64,000 bases of DNA from Pontibacter sp. SGAir0037 (lineage in GTDB: Bacteria; Bacteroidota; Bacteroidia; Cytophagales; Hymenobacteraceae). Shown here piece by piece: positions 1-10,200 of the stretch. The position numbers and the translations under genes were made by a program. The stretch's first letter is position 1; each line of letters starts with the position of its first letter. Below the pieces are notes generated by a model, which had not been told where the DNA came from, did no database searches, and was given only the letters and a program-made list of their open reading frames with translations. The DNA is taken from the NCBI RefSeq assembly GCF_005491705.1, contig NZ_CP028092.1:5084001-5148000 (forward strand), written 5' to 3'.

Positions 1-1130
1 TCGGTATCCTGGGGGAGTACTTCCCGCTTGAGCTCCCAATTAAGATCGTAAATCTCCATGGGGCCGTCCACCAGGAGGCTGCCATCCTCTCGTACGACAA
101 AGCCCGGTTCATCATGCTCGTCCACATCCGGCAGGTCACCGACAATGGCCTCGAGCAGGTCGTGCAGCGTGATGATGCCTTCTATGGAGCCGTACTCGTC
201 TATGACGATCCCCAGGTACTGCTTTTGTTTCTTGAAGATGTTCAGCACGGCGCTCGCCATCATTGTCTCGGGGATGTAAATCGGCTGCTCCAGGAAGTGC
301 TTGAGCGGCTCCGCTCTGCTCCCCGCCAGGTACTCGTAGAACCGCTTTGCTGTCAGCACCCCGATGATGCTGTCGAAGGTACCGTCTGCCACGGGAAACT
401 TGGAGTGCGCGCTACGCTGCACGATGTCGCTTATTTCCTCGACAGGTTGGTTGATGTCGAGGTACTCTACATCCATGCGGTGTGTCTTAAGGTTCCTTGC
501 CCGTTGCCCTGCATAGGTGAAGATGTTCTGGTGCAGTTGAATGTCCTCTTTTGCCAGTATCCCTTGCCTGCCAGCGGTCTTGATGATCTGCCTGAGTTCC
601 TCCTCCGACATCTTCTCCTCTGTGGGCTCTTTTATTCCCGTTACTTTGATCACGAGGTTGGTGGAGCCGGAGAGCAGCTTCACCAGGGGCATGGTGGCAA
701 TGGTGAATACTTGGATGACAGGGGCAACCACGAGTGCGATGCGGTCCGCATTTCCAAGTGCAATCGTTTTGGGTATCAGTTCCCCGATCACAATGGAGAA
801 ATAGGTGATCAGGCCAACCACTAACACGATGGAGAGGGTATCGGCATAGGGGGCTAAGAAGCCAAAACCGGAAAGCCACTCTCTCATATCGTCGGAAAGG
901 GCCGCGCCCCCGTAGGCGCCGGACACAATGCCGATGAGGGTAATCCCTACTTGAATTGCAGACAGGAAGTTCTCGGGCGACTCCAGCAGCTTCAGGATAG
1001 CGCTGGCGCTTTTGCTTCCCAGTTTTGCCTTCTGAGCCATCCTGTTTTTGTTGACCGAGATGATAGATAACTCTGACAGGGCGAAGAAGCCGTTGAGTAG
1101 GGTCAGGAGAATCAAAATGATTATTTCCAT
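1..1130 (-). CDS. Hemolysin-family / CorC-HlyC protein (DUF21 + CBS pair), 3' end outside the window
   Basis: Reading the minus strand from ATG at 1130 gives an open frame of about 376 codons that runs off the left edge. The N-terminal half (residues 1 to about 195) is hydrophobic, with several membrane spans and the DUF21-typical stretch IQVGITLIGIVSGAYGG. A CBS pair follows (about 210-335; SKFPVADGTFDSIIGVL and YLGIVIDEYGSIEGIIT). The last visible residues begin the small CorC_HlyC C-terminal domain, which is cut. Family members are inner-membrane proteins linked to Mg/Co efflux or to surface and stress phenotypes; the exact substrate cannot be read here. It is transcribed divergently from the histidine kinase to the right, with a 796-bp gap between. 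The start is well placed because the hydrophobic segment begins at once. Confidence 0.9.
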   Translation of the reverse strand, partial: MEIIILILLTLLNGFFALSELSIISVNKNRMAQKAKLGSKSASAILKLLESPENFLSAIQVGITLIGIVSGAYGGAALSDDMREWLSGFGFLAPYADTLSIVLVVGLITYFSIVIGELIPKTIALGNADRIALVVAPVIQVFTIATMPLVKLLSGSTNLVIKVTGIKEPTEEKMSEEELRQIIKTAGRQGILAKEDIQLHQNIFTYAGQRARNLKTHRMDVEYLDINQPVEEISDIVQRSAHSKFPVADGTFDSIIGVLTAKRFYEYLAGSRAEPLKHFLEQPIYIPETMMASAVLNIFKKQKQYLGIVIDEYGSIEGIITLHDLLEAIVGDLPDVDEHDEPGFVVREDGSLLVDGPMEIYDLNWELKREVLPQDT

Positions 1131-1926
1131 TTAAATTCGACGTAGGTGAAAATGAATTTATTCATCTTTACTTTTTCAAAGCAGCTGGTATAGCCAAAGC
1201 TGCCAATATAACTAAAAAATTTGGTAAAGGCGTCAGTCGGGGAGAAGAGCTACCGCTGGCAGGGTCCCGCTGAAAAGCGGTGGCAAACAAGAATGGCCGA
1301 GATGCATACTGCAGTTGATTTCATACCCTGGAGCGGGGAAGCCGCTACTGCGCTCTGCCCCTCACAATACCAGCAGCTGTAGTCCCGCTACGGTGCCCTG
1401 ACTGCCTGTTGCATCGCCCATTAATTTGTAACTTGCCGGTGCCTCTAGTCCAGATCCGCTGCCTGGGCGACCGTGGGAAAGAAGCGTTCGGCCAATTTCC
1501 TTCTCGGGATCAGAGAACCGGGTACATGGCTCATCCCAAGGGTAGTCAGCCTGGGCTAACATGCGGGAGAACGACGGAGCCATACGTCTTTCGCGGGTTT
1601 TTGCCAGGGCCTGTAACCCTCCAGCCAACTGGGTGTGAAAGTGGCCAGTGTCGTTGTGCCACCCCATCTTGAGGATAGCCTTTTCAAGGTTACCGGTCCG
1701 CGCCTTCCTGCTTTGGTGACATCACGGCCAACTACTGTGGCGGGGAATGCCAGAGCGGGAAACAGCTTAAACAGCCTGCTGCTTTGGAAATGGCATTCGG
1801 ATTTGTATTTTAGGGGACCATTCTCGTCGGTGGAGTTTCAGGTACTAAACCCTAGGCTATCCGTTAGCTGCTTTCAGGAGACATGGGCAGGCTGAGGCGA
1901 GGAGGATACCCCAACACCAAACCGCT
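1131..1926. other. 796-bp gap, no supported gene
   Basis: This GC-rich gap separates two divergent genes. Short open frames occur on both strands (for example around 1362-1672) but show no recognisable domain or start signal. Small hairpins are visible: atgaat-tt-attcat at 1152-1165 and ccgct-gaaa-agcgg at 1267-1280. An AGGAGG-like purine run lies near 1900, about 20 bp before the kinase ATG, so the right end is the kinase leader. The length and base composition suggest decayed coding DNA, but I cannot name it. Confidence 0.5.
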
Positions 1927-4122
1927 ATGAAAAACAGCTACCTTAGTGAGCAGATGCTCCAACACTCGCCCGATATACTCTGCGTCGTCGGCAAAGACGG
2001 CTATTTCCAGAAGGTCAGCGGCGCTTGCCAGCACCTGCTTGGCTACTGTGGCGAGGAAATGGAGGGCAGGCATTACCAAGAGTTTCTTGTTCCCTTGGAC
2101 AGAGACCAGACGGCGCGGGCAGTGGAGAGAATTGTTTCCGGTGACGCAAGGATTATAGTGGAAAACCGGTACCTGCATCGTGACGGCAGGCAGGTGCCCT
2201 TGTGCTGGCTCGTTGCCTGGTCGGAGGCAGACGCGCTTTTTTTCTGCACCGGACGGGATGCCTCCGAACCGAGAAGAGGCCGTTTGGAACTGGAGGAGGG
2301 CGCACAAAAGTACAGGTCCCTTTTTGAGCATAACCCGGACATCGTCTTCTTTGAAAGCAGGGAGGGGAAGGTGACTGAAGGTAACAAAGCCTTCAGAGCG
2401 GCTTTTGGGGAAGGCGCGCTCACGGCAGCCGGCCAGGCAGCCACCTCTTTTCTTCCCCCTGGAATGGCCGCCGTCAATGCGCGGTCTCTACAGGAGGCGC
2501 TGCTGGGCAGTACCATGCGGTTTGACCTGCACCTGCCTGCTGTCGGCAACAGGGGAAGCGTATACGATGCCGTGAAGTTTCCGGTGATGGTGGCCGGTGA
2601 GGCGATCGGAGCGCATACCATCGCAAAGGACATTACCCCCATCGTCCGTTCCTTCGAAACCCTGGCAAACCAGACCAAAAAGCTGCACGCCATCCTGGAG
2701 AGCATTACCGATGCCTTTGCCGCCGTCGACAGAGACTGGAAGCTGACCTACATCAACAGCGAGGCTGAAAGACTCTTCCACCTAAGCCGCGGAGAACTGC
2801 TGGGCAGAAAGGTATGGGACGTCTTTCCCGAGGGGGAGGACGGGGCTTTCCACAACGGCTACCGACAGGCAATGGCCTCCGGGGAAACGGTGCAGTTTGA
2901 GAGTTATTACGGAAGCATGGGGATATGGCTGCAGGTGAAGGTGTACCCCTCTGAGGAGGGGCTGGGCATTTACTTCGGGGACATCACGGAGGTGAAGCGG
3001 TCCCGCCAGGAGGTGGAGAAGCTGTCGCTGGTGGCCAGGAGCACGGACAACGGTGTTATCATCACGGACGCAACGGGGCGAACCGAGTGGGTGAACGAGG
3101 GCTTTTCCCGCATAACAGGCTATCGCCTGGAGGAGGTAAAGGGGAAAAAGCCCGGGCTGCTCCTGCGGGGGCCCGAGATAGACAAAGACGCGTTGGTTAG
3201 GATCAGGAAGAAACTTCGGGGAGACGTACCCTTTAACGCCGTTCTGCTGAATTACCGGAAGAGCGGGGAGAGGTGCTGGGTGTCGATGGACATCACTCCG
3301 GTCCACAGCGGAACCGGTACTGGCCGGCAGTTCATCGCCATCCTCCGGGACATCACCTACCGAAAGGAGAGCGAGGAGAACCTGCTTAGCCTCTCCCGGG
3401 ACCTTTATACGCAGAACAAACTTCTGCAGGAGTTTACCTACATCGTGTCCCATAACCTGCGGGCTCCCGTAGCCAACGCCCTGGGCCTGGCCAACCTGAT
3501 GGCTAAAATGGACCAAAGCTCCCCCATGTTTGTGCTTTCCCTGGCAAACCTTAAAACATCCGTGCTGCAGATGGACACCGTGCTAAAGGATGTGACAGCG
3601 GTGCTCACTGTCCGGGAGAAGCAGGGGGTCCTGGAACTGGAGCGGGTAAGGGCGGTGGAGGTTTTCCGGCAGGCATGGGCATTGCTGCAGGAACCGCTAC
3701 ACCAATGCGGGGGCGAAATTACCGTAGCGGTGGAGGAGGGGCTGCGCCTGGAGGCCAGCAAACCCTACCTGTTCAGCATCTTCTATAACCTGCTTTCCAA
3801 CGCCATCAGGTTCCGGTCCGGGGAGCGTCAGCTCCGGATCAGGCTTGCCAGCGAGGCCGGGGAGGATGGAAGCCTGGCTCTAAGCCTGTCCGACAACGGG
3901 ACCGGTTTCGACGCTGAGAGGGCGGGTGAGGAGGTATTCAAGCTTTACAAGCGTTTTCACCGGGGCACCAAAGGCAGGGGGGTCGGGCTGTTTCTGGTCA
4001 AAGCTCATGCAGAGGCAATGGGGTGGCAGGTTAGTGTGAGCAGCAGGGTAGGCAAGGGAACGACTTTCCAGCTCCTGATACCGCCGGCGACGGCGAGGCA
4101 GCAGGCGCCGAAACAAGATTGA
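1927..4122 (+). CDS. Sensor histidine kinase with four PAS domains
   Basis: 731 residues with no membrane span, so probably cytoplasmic. Four PAS units are visible: about 8-115 (HSPDILCVVGKDGYFQKVS), 128-240 (EHNPDIVFFESREGKV), 255-365 (ITDAFAAVDRDWKLTYINSE) and 370-480 (DNGVIITDATGRTEWVNEGF, then an FIAILRDITYRK end). The phospho-acceptor helix contains SHNLRAPVAN with His509. The ATPase domain has the N box FYNLLSNAIRF (about 620), the G1 box SDNGTGFD (about 655) and the G2 box GRGVGLFLV (about 684). It is therefore catalytically complete. No response regulator is adjacent; the AI-2E permease follows 45 bp downstream. The DHp motif is the same lineage type as in the ATPase-less protein at 25186-26199. 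The ligand is unknown. Confidence 0.95.
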   Translation: MKNSYLSEQMLQHSPDILCVVGKDGYFQKVSGACQHLLGYCGEEMEGRHYQEFLVPLDRDQTARAVERIVSGDARIIVENRYLHRDGRQVPLCWLVAWSEADALFFCTGRDASEPRRGRLELEEGAQKYRSLFEHNPDIVFFESREGKVTEGNKAFRAAFGEGALTAAGQAATSFLPPGMAAVNARSLQEALLGSTMRFDLHLPAVGNRGSVYDAVKFPVMVAGEAIGAHTIAKDITPIVRSFETLANQTKKLHAILESITDAFAAVDRDWKLTYINSEAERLFHLSRGELLGRKVWDVFPEGEDGAFHNGYRQAMASGETVQFESYYGSMGIWLQVKVYPSEEGLGIYFGDITEVKRSRQEVEKLSLVARSTDNGVIITDATGRTEWVNEGFSRITGYRLEEVKGKKPGLLLRGPEIDKDALVRIRKKLRGDVPFNAVLLNYRKSGERCWVSMDITPVHSGTGTGRQFIAILRDITYRKESEENLLSLSRDLYTQNKLLQEFTYIVSHNLRAPVANALGLANLMAKMDQSSPMFVLSLANLKTSVLQMDTVLKDVTAVLTVREKQGVLELERVRAVEVFRQAWALLQEPLHQCGGEITVAVEEGLRLEASKPYLFSIFYNLLSNAIRFRSGERQLRIRLASEAGEDGSLALSLSDNGTGFDAERAGEEVFKLYKRFHRGTKGRGVGLFLVKAHAEAMGWQVSVSSRVGKGTTFQLLIPPATARQQAPKQD

Positions 4123-4167
4123 CGCGACAGGAGTAAGCCATAGGTAGAGGACGATACCGACACACTC

Positions 4168-5211
4168 ATGAAAGACACTTACACCTTCGCCCGCCGCCTC
4201 GCCGTCGCCGGACTGATTCTGCTGCTTTTCGCTTCCCTTTTCTACCTGTTGCTGCACCACGCCTACTTCTTCCTGCTGGTGATGGCGGGCATTCTGGCGG
4301 CCGTGATGTTCAGCGGCATGGCCGACTGGCTGGCCGCGAAGGCAAAGCTGAGGCGGTGGCTGGCGCTGCTGCTTTCGGTGGTCTTCTTCTTCGGGACGCT
4401 GGCGGGCGCGTTCTGGCTGGTGGCTCCCACCGTGGGAGAGCAGGTGCAGGAGCTTCGGGAGACGATTCCTGCGTCCCTCTCGCAGGTGCAGGAGTGGCTG
4501 AAAGGGCGCAGCTGGGGAGAACGGCTGGTCGACCAGCTCCCGCAGGACATGGAGAAAGCGCTGCCGGAGCAGGAGAAGCTGGTGACAGGGCTGACAGGGG
4601 CCTTCTCCTCTACGCTGGGTTTTCTGGCCGACCTGCTGATCGTCGTTATCACCTCCCTTTTCCTGGCCTCCAGTCCCACCCTCTACACCCAAGGCCTGGT
4701 GAGGCTTTTCCCTGTCAGAAAGCGGCAGCGCCTGCTGGAGGTGCTTGCCAAATGCTACAGCACGCTGCGCAAATGGTTGGTCGGCATGTTCCTCTCCATG
4801 GCCATCATCGGCGTCAGCTCAGCCATCGGCTATAGCTTGATCGGGCTGCCCATGGCCTTTGCCCTTGCGCTCATCGCCTTCCTGTTCGCTTTCGTGCCGA
4901 ACATCGGCCCCTGGGTGGCTGGTGTTCCGGCAGTGCTGATCGGGCTGACGGCGGGCGGGCAAATGGCGCTCTACGTGCTCTTGATCTACGGGGGGATCCA
5001 GATGATCGAGAGCTACCTTATTACCCCCATCATCTTCAAACGGACCGTGGACCTGCCGCCCGCGCTCCTGCTCTTTTTCCAGGTGTTGCTCGGCATCCTG
5101 CAGGGCGGGTTGGGCCTGCTATTGGCAGCCCCGATCTTGGCCGTTGCCATGGTGCTCGTGCAGGAGCTGTACGTGAAGGATGTGCTGGAGGAAGCGCCGG
5201 GGGAGGTGTAG
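4168..5211 (+). CDS. AI-2E family transporter (PerM/YdiK-like permease)
   Basis: 347 residues with about eight hydrophobic segments and the family layout: paired N-terminal helices (FARRLAVAGLILLLFASLF), a central amphipathic soluble part (about 90-150, QVQELRETIPASLSQVQEWL), then GLPMAFALALIAFLFAFVPN and the conserved IESYLITPIIFKRTVDLPP near the C-terminus. The FVPNIGP and PxI..R motifs are typical of the AI-2E exporter (DUF20) family. Some family members export AI-2 while others act as Na/H antiporters, so the substrate is open. It lies 45 bp after the histidine kinase on the same strand and could be co-transcribed with it. Confidence 0.9.
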   Translation: MKDTYTFARRLAVAGLILLLFASLFYLLLHHAYFFLLVMAGILAAVMFSGMADWLAAKAKLRRWLALLLSVVFFFGTLAGAFWLVAPTVGEQVQELRETIPASLSQVQEWLKGRSWGERLVDQLPQDMEKALPEQEKLVTGLTGAFSSTLGFLADLLIVVITSLFLASSPTLYTQGLVRLFPVRKRQRLLEVLAKCYSTLRKWLVGMFLSMAIIGVSSAIGYSLIGLPMAFALALIAFLFAFVPNIGPWVAGVPAVLIGLTAGGQMALYVLLIYGGIQMIESYLITPIIFKRTVDLPPALLLFFQVLLGILQGGLGLLLAAPILAVAMVLVQELYVKDVLEEAPGEV

Positions 5212-5672
5212 GCAAGTTCTCAAATGCTGCAAAAGCGTTGTCGGCTTCCGGTTACCAGCAGAGGAATAGACAAACGGTTGTACCTAGCAGCAAGGCTCTG
5301 AAAGAACAAATAAATGTCGCCGCGTTTTCTGCAGGTCGGCACATCGTTTGGCACCATGTATGGGGAATGTAGTGTTATGTGCGAAAGGGAGCGTCGGCGC
5401 TACAGGACTAAAGCTGAGACAGCTATTGCTTTATACCATTCCTGCAGTATATTTGGAGGATTGGACTAATGACAAGCGCTCTGCCCAAGCCCTAAGATCT
5501 GTCCTGGAGCCCATGCTGGGGAGCTTATATTTGCTCCTGCCGTATTCTGGTGGCTATTCGGAGGATCTTCCTGTAGGTCTGTATCCGGTCACAACGCGTT
5601 TTTCGCTGTTTTGATCCTGTGGGGCCCGACTAGTCGCCCAGCAGGGCAAATATCAACCTCAAACTAAACGAA
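5212..5672. other. 461-bp gap, no supported gene
   Basis: An 88-codon frame at 5348-5614 is open on the plus strand, but it has no recognisable motif or convincing ribosome binding site, and its peptide looks like a chance translation. I see no terminator hairpin with a T run. The right end is the leader of the DUF4184 gene. Confidence 0.4.
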
Positions 5673-6424
5673 ATGCCGTTCACCTTCGCCCACCCCGCCG
5701 CCATCTTGCCTTTGAAGGTCTTCCCGGCAAGGTGGCGGTCTATGACTGGACTGGTTATGGGAAGCATAGCTCCCGACTTTGAAAAGTTCCTTTGGCTGCG
5801 GGCTTTCCCCTTTGACGCCTATAGCCATACCTGGCAGAGCATCTTTTACTTTAACCTGCCACTGGGGCTGTTGCTTGCCTTTTTGTTTCACGGGGTGGTG
5901 CGGGATGTGCTGGTCGAAAACCTGCCTGCTTTCCTGCGGGTCAGGCTGAGAGGGCTTGGACCAGGAAGCTGGCATACCTACTTTCGGCAACGCTATGCTA
6001 TTGTAATGGGATCAGTACTCGTAGGTAGCGCCACCCATATCGCCTGGGACGCTTTTACACACCTGGACGGAAGAGGGACGAAGCTTTTTCCTGTCCTCTT
6101 AAGAAAAGTTACGATCGGGGGCACGGCTGGGAGTTGTTTAACCTATTGCAGCTCGGCTCTTCTGTGGCGGGCTTGCTGCTTGTGTTCCTGGCCTTGGTGA
6201 GGCTTCCCAAAGCGGAGGGGAGGAAGGGGGTAAAGAATGGCAGCATCCTGTACTGGAGCATGTTCACGTTCGTCGCAGCGCTCGCTGCGTCCCTCAGGGT
6301 GTGCAGCGGATACCCGCTGCACACCCTGTCGAACCTGGCTATTTTGCTTATAGCTGCAGGGCTTTTCAGCCTCCTCGTAACTTCCTTCCTGTTCACGAGG
6401 AGAAAAACGACACCCGTGGTATAG
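5673..6424 (+). pseudogene. DUF4184-type integral membrane protein, broken by a frameshift at a G run
   Basis: The start MPFTFAHPAAILPL and GSIAPDFEKFLWLR, with HIAWDAFTHLDG further on, are typical of DUF4184 membrane proteins, whose function is unknown. The first frame is sensible up to LFPVLLRKVTIGG. The family-like continuation HGWELFNLLQLGSS, followed by four hydrophobic segments up to TSFLFTRRKTTPVV, lies in another frame (stop at 6424). The switch is at a five-G run, 6117-6121. One additional G would join the halves into one protein of about 250 residues, the usual size. Either the gene is disrupted or phase-variable, or the homopolymer was miscounted. As written the first frame continues with unrelated sequence to 6200. 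Confidence 0.8.
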
Positions 6425-6606
6425 CCGACAGAACATCTGCCGACAGGTAATAAGGTGCTATCGTCCACCTTCCTGTGCTCCCGAACCTGCTTGTAGCACA
6501 CTGTATCAGTGGAATACTGGAATGGGAGGGCCGCTGGTAATTTGCCCTGTGGCCGGAATAATTTTTTTTTTAAGGCAAAATGACGTACATTTGGCAATTC
6601 CAAGCT

Positions 6607-6966
6607 ATGTCAAGAGCAAAAACCATATCCTGCTGCAGATTTCTGCTCCTTTCAGTATCTTTTGTTTGGATACTGTTACTCTACGGGCAGCAGGCATTGG
6701 CATTTGGCAATGAACCGGTACCGCTCCTGCAGGGGATTGCCAAGTCCCACAAAGAGGCAACCTTCCGCCAGGACGAGTACAAGCATTTTGACAAGGCCCT
6801 GGCCGATAAGGTATCGGTCAACCTGCCACAGGCAGTGGTTGAGCAATTACTGCTTTCCTTTGCGTTTCCAACCGATCAGGATGTTCCTGCTTGCGGGGCT
6901 CTATTGGAGGCGGTCAGGTTGTCAGCCCGCCTGTTTCCGGTCATCATCCAGCCCAACGCCCCATAG
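6607..6966 (+). CDS. Small exported protein, IQPxAP family (copy A)
   Basis: 119 residues from the ATG at 6607. I preferred this over 6580 because a signal peptide begins there: basic MSRAK, a hydrophobic core LLLSVSFVWILLL, then a QQALAFG cleavage-like end. The mature part is polar (FRQDEYKHFDKALADKVSV) with LPQAVVEQLL, and it ends in LFPVIIQPNAP. The C-terminal IQPxAP is shared with the protein at 18201-18578, and length and layout match the one at 13886-14245. I do not recognise a catalytic domain. The protein probably acts in the periplasm or at the envelope. It sits about 290 bp upstream of secDF on the same strand, but function is not inferable from sequence. Confidence 0.6.
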   Translation: MSRAKTISCCRFLLLSVSFVWILLLYGQQALAFGNEPVPLLQGIAKSHKEATFRQDEYKHFDKALADKVSVNLPQAVVEQLLLSFAFPTDQDVPACGALLEAVRLSARLFPVIIQPNAP

Positions 6967-7258
6967 GCAGCTCTGGCCGGGCATTTCCACTTTTCTCCAT
7001 AATAAGCTTCATCGAAGTAATGAAGCGTTTCTGAGGGCGTGAAGCTGTCAGCTGATGCCACCCGTGCAAATCTTTTTTCTGAAGGAGTTAACGATCCCAA
7101 GCCTTTTGGTTGGAAGAAGCCCCGTCTGATATTTCTTTCGATGCTGCCTTGCTGCCGTTGCATGCAGGGTAGGCGCTAGCATGTTTCCATGCCAAACCAG
7201 GCACCTGTCAAAGGCCCGGGTGCCCACTAATATCTTTTACATTACACGAACGATTATA

Positions 7259-10200
7259 ATGCGCCATAAGAACTTTATCATTATCATGACAGTCGTCATC
7301 ACGGGACTGTGCCTGCTTTTTCTGTCGTTTTCCTTTGTTTCCCGGAGCGTGGAGCGGAAGGCAGAAGCCTTCGCAACGGATTCGCAGGGGCAGGTAAACC
7401 CGAGCAGGAGACAGGCTTACCTGGATTCTGTCTGGAGGGAGCCCGTTTTCCTGGGGCTCACTTACCAGGAAATCAAAGAAAAAGAACTGGGCCTTGGCCT
7501 TGACCTGAAAGGCGGTATGCACGTGGTGCTGGAGGTTTCCCCTGTTGAGATTCTGCGTGCTCTTTCGGGCAACAGCAAAGACCCTAACTTTGTAAAGGCC
7601 CTTGCCCGTGCGCAGGAACTACAGAAAAACAGCCAGGAAAAATTTACCACTCTTTTCGCCGAGGCCTACCTGGAGATTGTTCCTCAAGGAAAGCTCAGCC
7701 AGGTATTCTCAAATTCCGCTAACCGGGAAAAGATCAATTTCAATACTTCAAACGACGAAGTTATACGTGTTCTGGACCGGGAGGTGGAGGATGCCGTAGA
7801 CCGCTCTTTCAACATCCTGCGCACCCGTATTGATAAATTCGGTGTAACGAACCCGAACATCCAGCGCCTATCGGGTAACGGTGGCGATGGCCGCATCCAG
7901 ATCGAGCTGCCGGGCGTAGACGACCCGGAGCGTGTGCGCCGCCTGCTGCAGGGCATGGCCAACCTGGAGTTCTGGGAAGTGTGGACGCCGGACGAGTTCA
8001 CCCCTTACTTTTTACAACTCAACGAGTACCTGGCACAGCAGGAGAAAGCCGGCAAGCTGAACCTGGGCACTGCAGACCAGAAAGATCCCTTAACGCAGGG
8101 TGCTACTCCTAACGCAACAGTTAAAACAGACGGCGCTGATGATGTGCTGGCGCAGGCTGCCGCTACCGATTCCACGGGTCTTGCGCAGGCGGGCCAAACG
8201 GCAGCTTCTACTGATTCCGCTGCCAGTGGCCTGGACTCTCTTGCCAACGCACAAAGCAGTGCTCTGGCCCGCCTGTTCGTTCCGCTGCCAGGTGGCTTCG
8301 GCACAAACGTGCGCGACACGGCCAAGGTGAACGAGATTTTAGGAAGAGCAGAGGTTCGTGCCATCTTCCCTCCCAACATGAAGTTTTTGTGGAGCGTGAA
8401 GCCCGTGCAGGGCGGCAACCGGCAGGAGTTCGCAGAGCTGTACGCCATCAAAAAAGGGCGTGACGGGAAGGCCCCGCTGTCCGGTGACGCTATCAACGAC
8501 GCCCGCCAGGACTTCGACCAGAACGGACGCCCTGAGATCAGCATGGCCATGAACCCGAACGGCTCCAAGAAGTGGGCCCGTTTGACAGGCGACAACATCA
8601 ACCGCCAGATCGCCATCGTGCTGGACAACTACGTGTACTCTGCTCCGGTGGTGCAGGGCGAGATCACAGGCGGCAACTCCTCCATCTCCGGCAACTTCAC
8701 CGTGGAAGAGGCGAAAGACCTTGCCAACATCCTGAAGGCGGGTAAGATGCCGGCCCCTACCCGTATCATCGAAGAGGCCATCGTAGGTCCTTCGCTGGGC
8801 CAGGAGGCCATTAACCAGGGCTTGCTTTCCACCATTGCCGGTCTGGGCGCAGTCGTGCTATTCATGATAGGCTATTACCGTAGAGGCGGCTTTATTGCCG
8901 ACTTAGCGTTGGTGTTCAACGTGTTCTTTATCCTGGGTATCTTAGCGCAGTTTGGCGCAGCGCTTACCCTGCCTGGCATTGCGGGTATCGTGCTTACGTT
9001 AGGTATGGCCGTGGATTCCAACGTGCTGATATTTGAGCGGATGCGGGAAGAGATGACCAAAGGGCTACCTATGCGGGAGGTCATCAACAAAGGGTATGAA
9101 AAGGCTTTCTCTACTATCTTGGATGCGAACGTCACCACTTTTTTAGTTGGCTTTATCCTGTACTACTTCGGCTCAGGCCCGGTAAAAGGCTTCGCCATCA
9201 CCCTGATGATGGGTATTGTTACCTCCTTCTTTACGTCTGTTTATATTTCGCGAATCCTGGTCGAGAGAACCTTTAAAAGCAAAGGAACACTGCGGTTCTC
9301 CTCTTCGTTCGCCGATAGCCTTTTCCGGAACATCCGGTTTGATGCCATGAGAGTCCGGAAGTTCGCCTATCCTTTCTCTTTGGCCGTTATATGCTTCGGC
9401 TTTGTAGCGATGTTCTTGAGCGGTGGCCCGAACTTAGGCGTGGATTTCAAAGGGGGACGCTCCTATGTAGTACACCTGGAGGAAGCGGTGCCGGCATCCG
9501 AAGTCCGGACTACTCTGCTGGAAGCTTTTGAGGAAGCGGGTACGGAAGTGAAAACGTTTGGCGGGGCAAACCGCCTGAAAGTGATTACCAGTTACCTGGC
9601 CGACGACGAATCTGTGCAGGCCGATGAAACTGTAAAAGCAGCCCTGGAACAAGGGCTGAGTCGGTATAAGAAGTTAAATCCAGAGATATTGAGTTCGTCT
9701 AAAGTTGGCGCTACCATGGCTGATGATATACAACGGACATCCCTGGTGTCGGTCCTGCTTTCCCTGGCTGGTATTTTCCTGTACGTCATGATCCGCTTCA
9801 GCAAATGGCAGTTCAGTTTAGGAGGGGTGGTAGCCCTGTTGCACGATGCGTTGATGATCATCGCTGTGTTCTCTATCCTCGACCTGTTTGGCATCTCCTA
9901 TGAAATGGACCAGGTATTCATCGCGGCGCTGTTAACGGTGATCGGATTTTCCATTAACGATACGGTGGTTATCTTCGATCGGATCCGGGAGAACATGGGG
10001 TTGAGGGCAGGTCTGCAGGTGAGGGATGTGATTAACCCGGCCCTGATCAGCACCTTCAGTCGTACCATCATCACCTCCTCTACGGTGCTGCTGGTGGTAC
10101 TGGTGCTGTTTATCTTTGGAGGAGAGGTGTTGAGAGGCTTTTCTCTTGCCATGATCATCGGAGTGGTGGCAGGTACCTACTCCTCCCTGTTCATAGCTGC

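Noticed and set aside
1409..1672. Open frame of 87 codons in the gap before the first kinase
   Set aside because: No start signal or motif; an overlapping frame on the other strand is equally open, as expected for GC-rich DNA.
5348..5614. 88-codon plus-strand frame
   Set aside because: Peptide lacks motif or signal and there is no ribosome binding site; nothing supports expression.
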